A DNA stretch of 64,000 nt from contig CALLPI010000001.1 of assembly GCA_938015595.1 (NCBI GenBank), forward strand, positions 124,001 to 188,000, given 5' to 3'. A program made the position numbers and the translations under genes. This document shows positions 24,903 to 32,583 of the stretch, piece by piece. Position 1 is the first letter of the stretch; each line of letters begins with the position of its first letter. The notes under the pieces are model-generated. The model was not told the origin of the DNA. It saw only the letters and a program-made list of their open reading frames with translations, and did no database searches. The DNA comes from an uncultured Saprospiraceae bacterium (GTDB taxonomy: Bacteria > Bacteroidota > Bacteroidia > Chitinophagales > Saprospiraceae).

Positions 24903-25766
24903 ATGAAAGAGAAAATCCTGGGCGATATTGAAGTGCAGCACCTGGCGCTTTTCTTTGGGGTATTGATGGCTACCTTTCTGGTAGCATGGCTGTTCAATCG
25001 CTTGTTCACCCGTTTTATTCAGAAGTCATCATTGATCATAAAAAACGACCCCACCAACTACCAGTTTCTCCGGCATTTTATCCGAGCTATTATCTACATC
25101 GTCGGATTTAGCATTGCGGTATATATGATGCCGCCACTCAGAGCCATAGCCGGCTCTGTCCTGGCGGGTGCTGGTATCTTGGCGGTAGCAGTTGGTTTCG
25201 CCTCGCAAAATGCCTTGAGCAACCTTATCAGTGGGGTGTTTATCATCTTGTTCAAACCCTTTCGGGTGAACGACCGCCTGCGCATTCGCGATACCTTGGC
25301 TGGCATAGTAGAGGACATCACCCTGCGGCATACCGTCATTCGCGACTTTGAGAACCGTCGCATCATCATTCCCAACTCAGTGATGAATCAGGAAATCATT
25401 ATCAATGCCGACTTCCAGGATGACAATATCTGCCGCTGGGTAGAGCTGGGCATTAGCTATTACTCTGATATTGACAAAGCCAAAGCTATCATCAAGGAAG
25501 AAGCCATCAAACACCCCTTGCATATTGACGTGCGCACCCCAAAGGATATCGCCGAGGGCAAGGAAGACGTAGTAGTACGTGTATTGTCGTTAGGCGAGTA
25601 CTCAGTAAACCTACGCGCCTATGTATGGGCCGACAATCAAGCCAATGCTTTCATCATGGGCTGCGACCTTCTAGAGTCCATCAAAAAGCGCTTCGATGCT
25701 GAAGGTATTGAAATTCCGTTCCCGTATCATAATGTGATTCATCATCAATCCAAGGAGAAGCCGTAA
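24903..25766 (+). CDS. Small-conductance mechanosensitive channel, MscS family
   Basis: This 287-residue inner-membrane protein has three membrane helices. The pore-lining TM3 is AGAGILAVAVGFASQNALSN, followed by GVFIILFKPFRVNDRLRI and the beta-domain loop IIIPNSVMNQEIIIN. The family opens on membrane tension to release solutes after osmotic downshock. The start at 24903 gives a normal-length protein; upstream codons look unrelated. Repeat copy D starts 30 bp after the stop. Confidence 0.95.
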   Translation: MKEKILGDIEVQHLALFFGVLMATFLVAWLFNRLFTRFIQKSSLIIKNDPTNYQFLRHFIRAIIYIVGFSIAVYMMPPLRAIAGSVLAGAGILAVAVGFASQNALSNLISGVFIILFKPFRVNDRLRIRDTLAGIVEDITLRHTVIRDFENRRIIIPNSVMNQEIIINADFQDDNICRWVELGISYYSDIDKAKAIIKEEAIKHPLHIDVRTPKDIAEGKEDVVVRVLSLGEYSVNLRAYVWADNQANAFIMGCDLLESIKKRFDAEGIEIPFPYHNVIHHQSKEKP

Positions 25767-25795
25767 GGCATATCCTCGCATTGGGGCTGAAATAT

Positions 25796-25851
25796 ACTGA
25801 GCAACGCTAAGTTTTGTGCATGATTTACAGATGTGGTGCACGAAACTTGGC
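25796..25851 (-). repeat. Dispersed palindromic element, copy D
   Basis: Read on the minus strand, 50 of 56 positions match copy B. Its inner arm bases have changed to GTGC and GCAC, which still pair, so a 14-nt arm with two mismatches is kept. It lies just after mscS and points the opposite way to that gene. Confidence 0.88.
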
Positions 25852-25914
25852 AAGTCAAATTGTAGCCTTTTGCCGTCATTATGCGCTCATACCCTGCCTA
25901 AGGGTTACTAAGCA

Positions 25915-26280
25915 TCAGACCTCTCCCGTCTGCCCGAGTACTACTTGAATCATCAACGACTTGCCAAAACGTCGCAGATGATACATAAAAACAGGACACG
26001 GGCATAACTCATACACATAGCAGGTCTTGTCTACTTTTTTATTTGAAGTCACTCCTGTTGACTTTCCGTGCATCCAGATGGGCAGTCTGTACATTGCGTA
26101 CGCTTGTGTTTTGGGTAAATGTAGCGCTTTCAACAGTACAACAGCAGTATTTTCAAGTGTTGTGCCGTCCCGACATGATGCTGTGCAGAGGAGGGCAACC
26201 GGAGCACTAGCATACAGGGGAGGAGTACTGTTGTGATACACCACAGGCGCATTTAGCAGAAACAGAATTACAAGTCGCAA
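25915..26280 (-). CDS. Possible small exported protein
   Basis: This 121-residue frame begins MRLVILFLLNAPVVYHNS, a weak signal-peptide-like stretch, and ends with a cysteine-bearing tail (DKTCYVYELCPCPVFMYH). It is the only substantial frame in the 560-bp gap between mscS and the diaphorase gene, and it is divergent from the latter. No family is recognised and codon use gives no clear support, so it may be spurious. Confidence 0.3.
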   Translation of the reverse strand: MRLVILFLLNAPVVYHNSTPPLYASAPVALLCTASCRDGTTLENTAVVLLKALHLPKTQAYAMYRLPIWMHGKSTGVTSNKKVDKTCYVYELCPCPVFMYHLRRFGKSLMIQVVLGQTGEV

Positions 26281-26326
26281 TAATTTTTTATTTTAGCGTT
26301 CGATTTCTTAACCAAATAAACCGCCC

Positions 26327-28027
26327 ATGTCCAGAAACCTTACCGCGCTGGCGGCTCGCAAAGGCAAGGGATTGACCAACAATCTCTTCGAGCGCATTGC
26401 CAACCTGGCTCAGGAAAACGGCACCACCGACAAGGAGGCTATGGCTCGCCTGGCTGACGAGTTTCTTATCGGCAAGGCCAACGTATATGGTACGGCTTCG
26501 TTTTACGACTTCACCAGGGCTGAAAACCAGGGCAAAAAAGTATATGTGTGTAGTGGCAGCGCCTGTCTGCTGGCAGGCACGCAGGATGCTGTGCGGGCAG
26601 AATTATCGAAGCACTTTCAGCCCCACGAAATTGGTGAAATGTGCTGCCTCGGCCGTTGCCACGAAAACAGCGCCTTTCACTTGGGCGGGCAGAATTATTC
26701 CGCCAAATCTGCTGTCGAGATCGCCCAGATCATTAGCGGTGCACTTACTGACAGCATAGATGACTATCACGTAGCCCATATTGGTACGCCCATTCTCACG
26801 GGGCAGTTTCCGGCTTTAGACAAGTGCAGGGCTGCTATTGCCGCTATGTTCAAGGCAGGGCCGGAGGCGTTGTTGCAAGCCATCAAGACCTCTGGGCTTC
26901 GGGGTAGGGGAGGCGCCGGCTTCCCCATGGCATTCAAGTTGGAGGCTTGTCGTAAGGCGCCCGGTACACCCAGATTCATCGTGTGCAATGCCGATGAAGG
27001 CGACCCTGGCGCGTTTTCCGACCGCTACCTCATGGAACATCGCCCTTTCGCTGTGTTGCTCGGCATGCTCATCGCTGGCTATGCTGCCGAAGCGGAGTGC
27101 GGCGTCATCTACATCCGAGCGGAGTACCCAGAGTCGGTAGCTATCATCCAGGAGGCCATCCAGGCGCTCACCGAAGCCGGCCTGAACGGCGACAATCTGC
27201 TTGGCAGCGATTTCGGCTTCCATTTCAAACTCATTAAAGCACAGGGAGCTTACATCTGTGGTGAAGAAACGGCTCTGTTGCAATCTATCGAGGGCAAGCG
27301 CCCCGAAGTAAGGGTGCGGCCTCCATACCCTGCCCAGGAAGGCCTCTTTGGCAAACCCACTGTGGTCAATAACGTGGAAACCCTGGCCAACCTGTACTTT
27401 ATCCTTACCGAAGGTGGCGAGGCTTTTGCTCAAATTGGTACGCAGCAATCCACAGGCACCAAGTTACTCTCGTTGGATAGCTCTTTCCGCCGCCCTGGTC
27501 TTTATGAAGTGGACATGGGTACGCCTCTGGCTAAAGCCATACAGACGCTCGGTGGCGGCTTCCGAAGGCCGGTCAAAGCGCTACACATCGGCGGGCCATT
27601 GGGCGGCCTCGTACCTGTGCACAAAATCTCTGATCTGACCATTGATTTTGAATCTTTTGCCCAGGAGGGCTTCCTATTAGGTCATGCTTCTATTGTAGGC
27701 ATACCAGAGGAGTACCCGATGGTGCAGTATTTGGAGCACTTGTTTGCCTTCACCGCGCATGAGAGTTGCGGCAAGTGTTTCCCATGCCGAATAGGCTCAG
27801 TGCGCGGCAAGGAGATGCTACAAAAAGCCCAGAGCGAATCGTACAAAATTGATTGGGAGTTGTTTAATGACTTAATAGAAACCCTAGCCAAGGGGTCGCT
27901 GTGTGCGCTCGGCGGGGGCATTCCACTGCCAGTTAGGAATGCGTTGGCGTATTTTAAGGAAGAGTTGAAGCCATTTTTCAGTGCATACGGTACAGGGCGC
28001 ATAAGTGCTGGAGCAATGCCAGGATAG
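26327..28027 (+). CDS. Fused NuoE/NuoF-type diaphorase subunit (FdsG-FdsB-like)
   Basis: This 566-residue protein joins a NuoE/FdsG-like thioredoxin-fold [2Fe-2S] domain to a NuoF/FdsB/HoxF-like domain. The first has Cys75-x4-Cys80 and Cys107-x3-Cys111. The second has GLRGRGGAGFPMAFK, NADEGDPGAFSDRYLME for FMN/NADH and the N3-type [4Fe-4S] motif ESCGKCFPCR plus SLCALGG. It would pass electrons between formate dehydrogenase and NAD+. The partner at 28503 is a formate dehydrogenase alpha chain, so I prefer that role over complex I or hydrogenase. It is bracketed by repeat copies D and E in the same orientation. Confidence 0.9.
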   Translation: MSRNLTALAARKGKGLTNNLFERIANLAQENGTTDKEAMARLADEFLIGKANVYGTASFYDFTRAENQGKKVYVCSGSACLLAGTQDAVRAELSKHFQPHEIGEMCCLGRCHENSAFHLGGQNYSAKSAVEIAQIISGALTDSIDDYHVAHIGTPILTGQFPALDKCRAAIAAMFKAGPEALLQAIKTSGLRGRGGAGFPMAFKLEACRKAPGTPRFIVCNADEGDPGAFSDRYLMEHRPFAVLLGMLIAGYAAEAECGVIYIRAEYPESVAIIQEAIQALTEAGLNGDNLLGSDFGFHFKLIKAQGAYICGEETALLQSIEGKRPEVRVRPPYPAQEGLFGKPTVVNNVETLANLYFILTEGGEAFAQIGTQQSTGTKLLSLDSSFRRPGLYEVDMGTPLAKAIQTLGGGFRRPVKALHIGGPLGGLVPVHKISDLTIDFESFAQEGFLLGHASIVGIPEEYPMVQYLEHLFAFTAHESCGKCFPCRIGSVRGKEMLQKAQSESYKIDWELFNDLIETLAKGSLCALGGGIPLPVRNALAYFKEELKPFFSAYGTGRISAGAMPG

Positions 28028-28115
28028 GAATAAAAAAATGAATTTACGGCAAAGTCTGGGTTCGAGAACTTGGATACAGAAAATGGGCAATTGCTCTTGT
28101 TTGTGAGCTTTTTAT

Positions 28116-28171
28116 ACTGATCAACGCCGAGGTTTATGCATGATTTACAGATGCTGTGTACAAAACTTGGC
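28116..28171 (-). repeat. Dispersed palindromic element, copy E
   Basis: Read on the minus strand, 47 of 56 positions match copy B. It is the most diverged copy, with several arm mismatches, but the centre (CATCTGTAAATCATG) is kept. Its left flank (TTGTACTTCGGCTC) resembles that of B and C. It lies 88 bp after the diaphorase gene and separates it from the formate dehydrogenase alpha gene. Confidence 0.82.
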
Positions 28172-28502
28172 GAGCCGAAGTACAACATCATAAACACCTT
28201 GCATGCAAAAAGTTATTTCGGTTTACTGACCTAATTCGTAGCCGTGGTATGAGCATACTTGATAACATCACTGAAAAAAGGGGCACTTTCAAGGGGCAGC
28301 AGTCACTTTTGCCATGTGCTAGGACGAATGCCCTGAGGCCACTGATATTATTACAGTTCTTTTGCTGAAGGCAAATCTCGTCGCAATGAAACCCAAAAAA
28401 ATCCACGCTTCAGCTGCCTCAACATTTTGAGTAAAAGAATCCGGGCAATACAATAACTCCTCAAAAATACACTCTATGCTCTACGCTTAAAAACCGCTGA
28501 TC
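28172..28502. other. Intergenic region between formate dehydrogenase subunit genes
   Basis: No gene is supported here. Frames of 70 codons or so exist on both strands but none resembles a protein family. I looked for a molybdenum-cofactor riboswitch pattern and saw none. The spacing is odd for two subunits of one enzyme, which are usually translationally coupled. Confidence 0.5.
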
Positions 28503-31238
28503 ATGATCGCAACCGTCCAAACCAAAGAACCCGCCGTAGCCGTCAAAATGGCCTTCATCAACGGCAAACCCTATGAAATGCGCGAGGGCGAAACCATTCT
28601 CACTTTCCTCAAGCGTCATTTGGGTGAGAAACATATACCTACCCTCTGCGACGCTCCAAATTTGGAACCCTTTGGCGCATGCCGCGTGTGTAGCGTGGAG
28701 ATAGCCCGCCAAGGCAATGGCACGCCGAAAACCGTGGCCTCCTGCCACACCCCCATCGAGGAGGGGTTGATGATCTATCCCGACTCTGAAAGCGTGCTGA
28801 AACTGCGCCGCAACCTCATAGAACTAGTACTCACTGACCACCCCCTCGACTGCCTCACCTGCGAGGTCAATGGCAACTGCGAGTTGCAAGACGTAGCCGC
28901 TAAAGTGGGCATCCGTAAGGTACGCTACCCAGAAGGCAAAACACATTTAGATCGACCCAAAGACCTCAGCCACCCCTACATGACCTCCGACCTCTCCAAG
29001 TGCATCATGTGCTACCGATGTGTACGCGCCTGCGACGAAGTACAAGGCCAACTGGTACTCAGCGTGGCAGGCCGTGGTTTCGACAGCAAGATCATCAAGG
29101 GTATGGATCAGTCCTTCTTTGATTCAGACTGCGTGTCTTGCGGCGCTTGTGCGCAGGCCTGCCCCACCTCAGCCATCAGCGATATTTATGAATCTAAGTC
29201 GGTAGTGGCCCACAAAAAGGTGCGCACCGTGTGCACCTACTGCGGTGTAGGCTGCAACCTGGAGGTAAAGGTGAACGGCGGCAAAGTCATGGCCATACAA
29301 GCGCCCTGGGATGCGGAAGTCAACGCTGGACACACCTGCCTCAAGGGGCGCTATGCCTTCTCCTTCTACAAGCACCCCGAGCGTTTGCAGTATCCCATGA
29401 TGCGCAAGAATGGGCAGTTGGAGCGTGTCACCTGGGACGAAGCGTATGACTACTTGGCTAAGCGCCTCATCGAGATTAAGGAAAAGTATGGCGGCGACGC
29501 TATTGCTGGCATCAGCAGCAGCCGTTGTACCAACGAGGAGAACTACCTCATGCAGAAGATGATACGTGCTTGTTTTGGTACCAACAACATAGACGGCTGT
29601 GCCCGCGTATGTCACTCACCGACAGCTTTGGGTATGCAGCGCACCTTCGGCACCGGAGCGGCTACCAACTCCATCGCCGATCTTAAACACACCGATTGCA
29701 TCCTCATCATCGGCGCCAACCCTACCGCCGGCCACCCCGTCACAGGGGCCAAGCTCAAGCAAAAAGCGATGAAGGGTACGCCACTTATTGTAATAGACCC
29801 CCGCCGCACCGAAATAGCTAAGTATGCCACCCACCACCTGCAACTGCGCCCCGGTACCAACGTAGCCGTGCTGAACATGATGCTCTACTACATCATCCAG
29901 GAAGGGCTAATGGACAAAGACTTCATCGCACAGCGCACTGAGGGCTTCGATGAATTCCGCGAAGGCATCCTTAGCCTAAATATTGACGAATTGGAGGCCG
30001 TCTCTGGCGTGCCGCGCGAGCAGGCCAAAGCTGCTGCCATTACTTATGCCACGGCCAAAACAGCTATGGCCTTTCACGGCCTCGGCGTTACGGAGCACTA
30101 TCAGGGCACCTATGCTGTGATGCTCATCGCCGACTTGGCTATGATCACTGGCAATGTGGGCAAGCCAGGTTGTGGCGTCAATCCACTGCGCGGCCAAAAC
30201 AACGTACAAGGTATGGCTGACATGGGCGCGCAACCCTATCAGGGCGCTGGTTACTTGGACGTAACCGACCCAGCCGTGCGCGCCACCTACGAGGCATTTT
30301 ATGGCGCGCCCATAAGCGACAGGGTGGGCTACACTATACCCGAAATGTACGATGCTGCCCTGGCTGGTAAGCTCAAAGCCCTATGGGTGATGGGCGAAGA
30401 CATGGCTCAAAGCGACCCCAATACCCATCATGTAGTAAAAGCCCTCTCCTCGCTCGAACTCTTGATAGTGCAGGAAATCTTCATGACTGAAACCGCTAAG
30501 CTGGCCCACGTGGTACTCCCTGGTGCTACCTTCCTCGAAAAAGAAGGTACCTTCACTAACGGCGAACGCCGCATCCAGCGCGTGCAAAAGGTAGTAGAGC
30601 CCATTGGCGAGAGCAAACCCGATGGTCAAATCATAGTGGAGATGATGAACCGCCTCGGCTATCCGCAGCAGCCCTACACCGCCAAGGGTATTCTGGAGGA
30701 AATCAGCCAGATCGTGCCCTTTTTCGCTGGTGTCCGCTGGGACGAACTAGGCAACAACGGTAAGCAATGGCCTGTACTCCCCGACGGTACGGATACCAAA
30801 ATCCTGCACCAAGGTGCGTTCAAGCGCGGCAAAGGCCGCTTCGTCTTCCGCGAATACGTGGAAACCCGAGAAATCATAGACTATGCACAGGATTATCCCT
30901 TCATCCTCACTACCAACCGCGTACTCGAGCAGTATAACGCCGGTACTATGACGCGCCGCACACCCAATGTACAAATCGTACACGAAGACGTACTGCTCAT
31001 CAACCCCCAGGACGCCCGCTCCAGGCATATCTCTAACGGCGATTGGGTGCGCATCGAAAGTGCCCGCGGTGAGTGCAAGGTAAAAGCCCGACTTAGCAAT
31101 GAGGTGAAGCCCGGTATTCTTAGCACTACCTTCCACTTTCCGGAACTAATGGTGAACAACGTCACCTCTGACGTACATGACAGCATTGCCAAGTGCCCGG
31201 AGTACAAGGTGGTAAGTGTGAGAATTGAAAAAGTGTAA
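28503..31238 (+). CDS. NAD-linked formate dehydrogenase, molybdopterin alpha subunit
   Basis: This 911-residue protein has a NuoG-like N-terminus: [2Fe-2S] cysteines 49, 60, 63 and 81, a His113/Cys117/Cys120/Cys126 cluster, and two ferredoxin-type [4Fe-4S] clusters (167-177 and 210-220). The FdhF-type catalytic part follows, with a [4Fe-4S] at 244, 247, 251 and 279. The sequence CARVCHSP puts the catalytic metal ligand at Cys370 (cysteine, not selenocysteine) followed by His371. It oxidises formate to CO2, or the reverse, on a bis-MGD molybdenum or tungsten centre. FdhD and FdsD accessory genes are not adjacent. Confidence 0.93.
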   Translation: MIATVQTKEPAVAVKMAFINGKPYEMREGETILTFLKRHLGEKHIPTLCDAPNLEPFGACRVCSVEIARQGNGTPKTVASCHTPIEEGLMIYPDSESVLKLRRNLIELVLTDHPLDCLTCEVNGNCELQDVAAKVGIRKVRYPEGKTHLDRPKDLSHPYMTSDLSKCIMCYRCVRACDEVQGQLVLSVAGRGFDSKIIKGMDQSFFDSDCVSCGACAQACPTSAISDIYESKSVVAHKKVRTVCTYCGVGCNLEVKVNGGKVMAIQAPWDAEVNAGHTCLKGRYAFSFYKHPERLQYPMMRKNGQLERVTWDEAYDYLAKRLIEIKEKYGGDAIAGISSSRCTNEENYLMQKMIRACFGTNNIDGCARVCHSPTALGMQRTFGTGAATNSIADLKHTDCILIIGANPTAGHPVTGAKLKQKAMKGTPLIVIDPRRTEIAKYATHHLQLRPGTNVAVLNMMLYYIIQEGLMDKDFIAQRTEGFDEFREGILSLNIDELEAVSGVPREQAKAAAITYATAKTAMAFHGLGVTEHYQGTYAVMLIADLAMITGNVGKPGCGVNPLRGQNNVQGMADMGAQPYQGAGYLDVTDPAVRATYEAFYGAPISDRVGYTIPEMYDAALAGKLKALWVMGEDMAQSDPNTHHVVKALSSLELLIVQEIFMTETAKLAHVVLPGATFLEKEGTFTNGERRIQRVQKVVEPIGESKPDGQIIVEMMNRLGYPQQPYTAKGILEEISQIVPFFAGVRWDELGNNGKQWPVLPDGTDTKILHQGAFKRGKGRFVFREYVETREIIDYAQDYPFILTTNRVLEQYNAGTMTRRTPNVQIVHEDVLLINPQDARSRHISNGDWVRIESARGECKVKARLSNEVKPGILSTTFHFPELMVNNVTSDVHDSIAKCPEYKVVSVRIEKV

Positions 31239-31435
31239 ACATGGCCCCAGATTTGTCGGCCGGAAGTTTTTCTGCGCAAACAAGTCATCTGGGCTCATTT
31301 CTGAGGCGTCTTTTTAGCTTGCTCAGGTAAGAGAGAGTGTGTGGGGGTTAACCTCCCTACCATGCCTCGTATGCTGTGTTGTGCACTCTTGTGATAAAGC
31401 ATACCTTGGGCGTTGGTACTTCGCTAAGCTGCCGC

Positions 31436-31804
31436 TCACCCCTGCCCCTTCCCTGACGAAAACCGCCCAGGCGGAGCAATAGCCTTGAGTTCGCCCCACT
31501 TTTCTGTCTGGCCGTTGGCGCGATACACTATGGCACCTTTGGGGGTGTAGCCGGCCTTTTCCACCAGGCTATTGATCTCCGAAAATTGCAATTGCCGTTT
31601 AGTGGGCATGCTGAAGACCAATTTGCCGGTTTTGTAGTCCACTTTTACTTCCGATATGCCTTTCAGACCATTGAACTTGCTCTCGAGACCTTTGGCGCAC
31701 ATCGGGCAAGTGAGTCCTTCCACATACACGGTAAAGCGATCGGCCTGTGCAGAAACGTACCACGCTCCCAATACACAGATTATCCAAATAATAAATGTTT
31801 TCAT
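31436..31804 (-). CDS. Exported heavy-metal-associated (HMA) domain protein
   Basis: This 122-residue protein has a signal peptide (MKTFIIWIICVLGAWYVSA) and one HMA domain with the metal-binding loop GLTCPMCAKGLE. Copper or another soft metal would be bound by the two cysteines. The exported location suggests a periplasmic chaperone or sensor. The ATG at 31804 is preferred because it starts the signal peptide. It is not adjacent to the metal efflux operon at 50644-56740. The 197 bp before it (31239-31435) hold nothing I can name. Confidence 0.88.
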   Translation of the reverse strand: MKTFIIWIICVLGAWYVSAQADRFTVYVEGLTCPMCAKGLESKFNGLKGISEVKVDYKTGKLVFSMPTKRQLQFSEINSLVEKAGYTPKGAIVYRANGQTEKWGELKAIAPPGRFSSGKGQG

Positions 31805-31979
31805 ATTTTGAGACATTTGGTAGCCATTTTCGCATGCTCAAGAGCCACGAGCTGAGGGCTATGAGCTACTGGGCGGGGGTGTTTTGCCAGGAAAATAAAT
31901 ATGCACTGGATGCTTACTATACATCATATGGTAGGAAGGTAAATTTTACATTAGAAAAACTCCTTCTTCTAGTCTCCCC

Positions 31980-32019
31980 CAGTCTCTCAGTTTCAAAGTC
32001 ACACAGCCTCAAAATCTCA
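31980..32019 (-). repeat. Degenerate octamer tandem (TGAGACTK), copy 1
   Basis: Five 8-bp units run without interruption on the plus strand: CAGTCTCT, CAGTTTCA, AAGTCACA, CAGCCTCA and AAATCTCA. The last unit contains the stop codon of the exonuclease gene (minus strand TGA, 32017-32019). A second tract with the same phase relation lies at 46532-46555. Confidence 0.65.
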
Positions 32020-32562
32020 ATACCTCCATACATCCAAATAACACACAAACAACTTTGCCAGGTTTTCCGCATCTGAAATTCCCCTGTGATACGTGCCCTC
32101 AAAACTAAGCCCCTCCACTTCTATAGCATGACGTAAGCTACGGGTTCGGTGCAGGCGCTTGATTTCGTGGTACTGCTCTTTGAGGTTTATGTGCGGCTCC
32201 ACCCAGTCATAGTCCATGCGATGCAGTTTACAGTCCTGGATGAGCATGCGCTTATCGAAGCCACCCCAGGAGCATAGCAGGTAATCTTCGTCGTTGTGTA
32301 CGCCGATCCAGTCCATAAAGCGCTCGCAAACTTTGGGGAAGGTAGCTGCCCTGTTGATGTCCACTTGCGTGATGGTGGTCAATTTCTGGCAAAAGGGCGA
32401 CAACTGCGGATGAATTACCGGCTTGACGAAGCTATTGAAGCGATCTTGCTCCTCGCCGTATTCATCCAGTTTGAGTGCACCAATCTCAATGATTTCCTGC
32501 ACCATCTGGGGAGGTCGAAATTCCCAGCACGTAGCTTCCAGGTCAAATATAATGAAGGTCAT
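32017..32562 (-). CDS. DEDDh 3'-5' exonuclease (ERI-1/KapD-like)
   Basis: This 181-residue protein has the exonuclease I motif FDLEATCW (Asp and Glu ligands), the motif II region with DYLLCSWGGFDKRML, and motif III HRGISDAENLAKL (His and Asp). That is the pattern of the ERI-1/3'hExo subgroup of DnaQ-like nucleases, which trim RNA 3' ends or act in DNA metabolism. It follows the acyltransferase gene by 21 bp and is probably the last gene of the engB unit. Its stop codon lies in an octamer repeat. Confidence 0.9.
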   Translation of the reverse strand: MTFIIFDLEATCWEFRPPQMVQEIIEIGALKLDEYGEEQDRFNSFVKPVIHPQLSPFCQKLTTITQVDINRAATFPKVCERFMDWIGVHNDEDYLLCSWGGFDKRMLIQDCKLHRMDYDWVEPHINLKEQYHEIKRLHRTRSLRHAIEVEGLSFEGTYHRGISDAENLAKLFVCYLDVWRY

Positions 32563-32583
32563 GGCGCATCTGTTGATATCGGT

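Noticed and set aside
26816-27448. 210-codon antisense frame inside the diaphorase gene
   Set aside because: The sense frame has all cofactor motifs; the antisense frame has none.
17141-28171. Palindromes A-E as integron attC sites with gene cassettes
   Set aside because: Size and position after genes fit, but the end sequences lack the GTTRRRY/RYYYAAC core sites, copies are scattered rather than arrayed, both orientations occur, and no integron integrase is in the window.
28156-28368. 70-codon frame starting in repeat E
   Set aside because: Begins inside the repeat, no family similarity and no promoter.
28172-28502. Molybdenum-cofactor riboswitch before the formate dehydrogenase alpha gene
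   Set aside because: I could not find the conserved motif pattern by eye; a covariance search would decide.
31339-31355. Near-palindrome GGGGGTTAACCTCCC after the formate dehydrogenase gene as a terminator
   Set aside because: No loop and no following T-run on either strand; too short to call.
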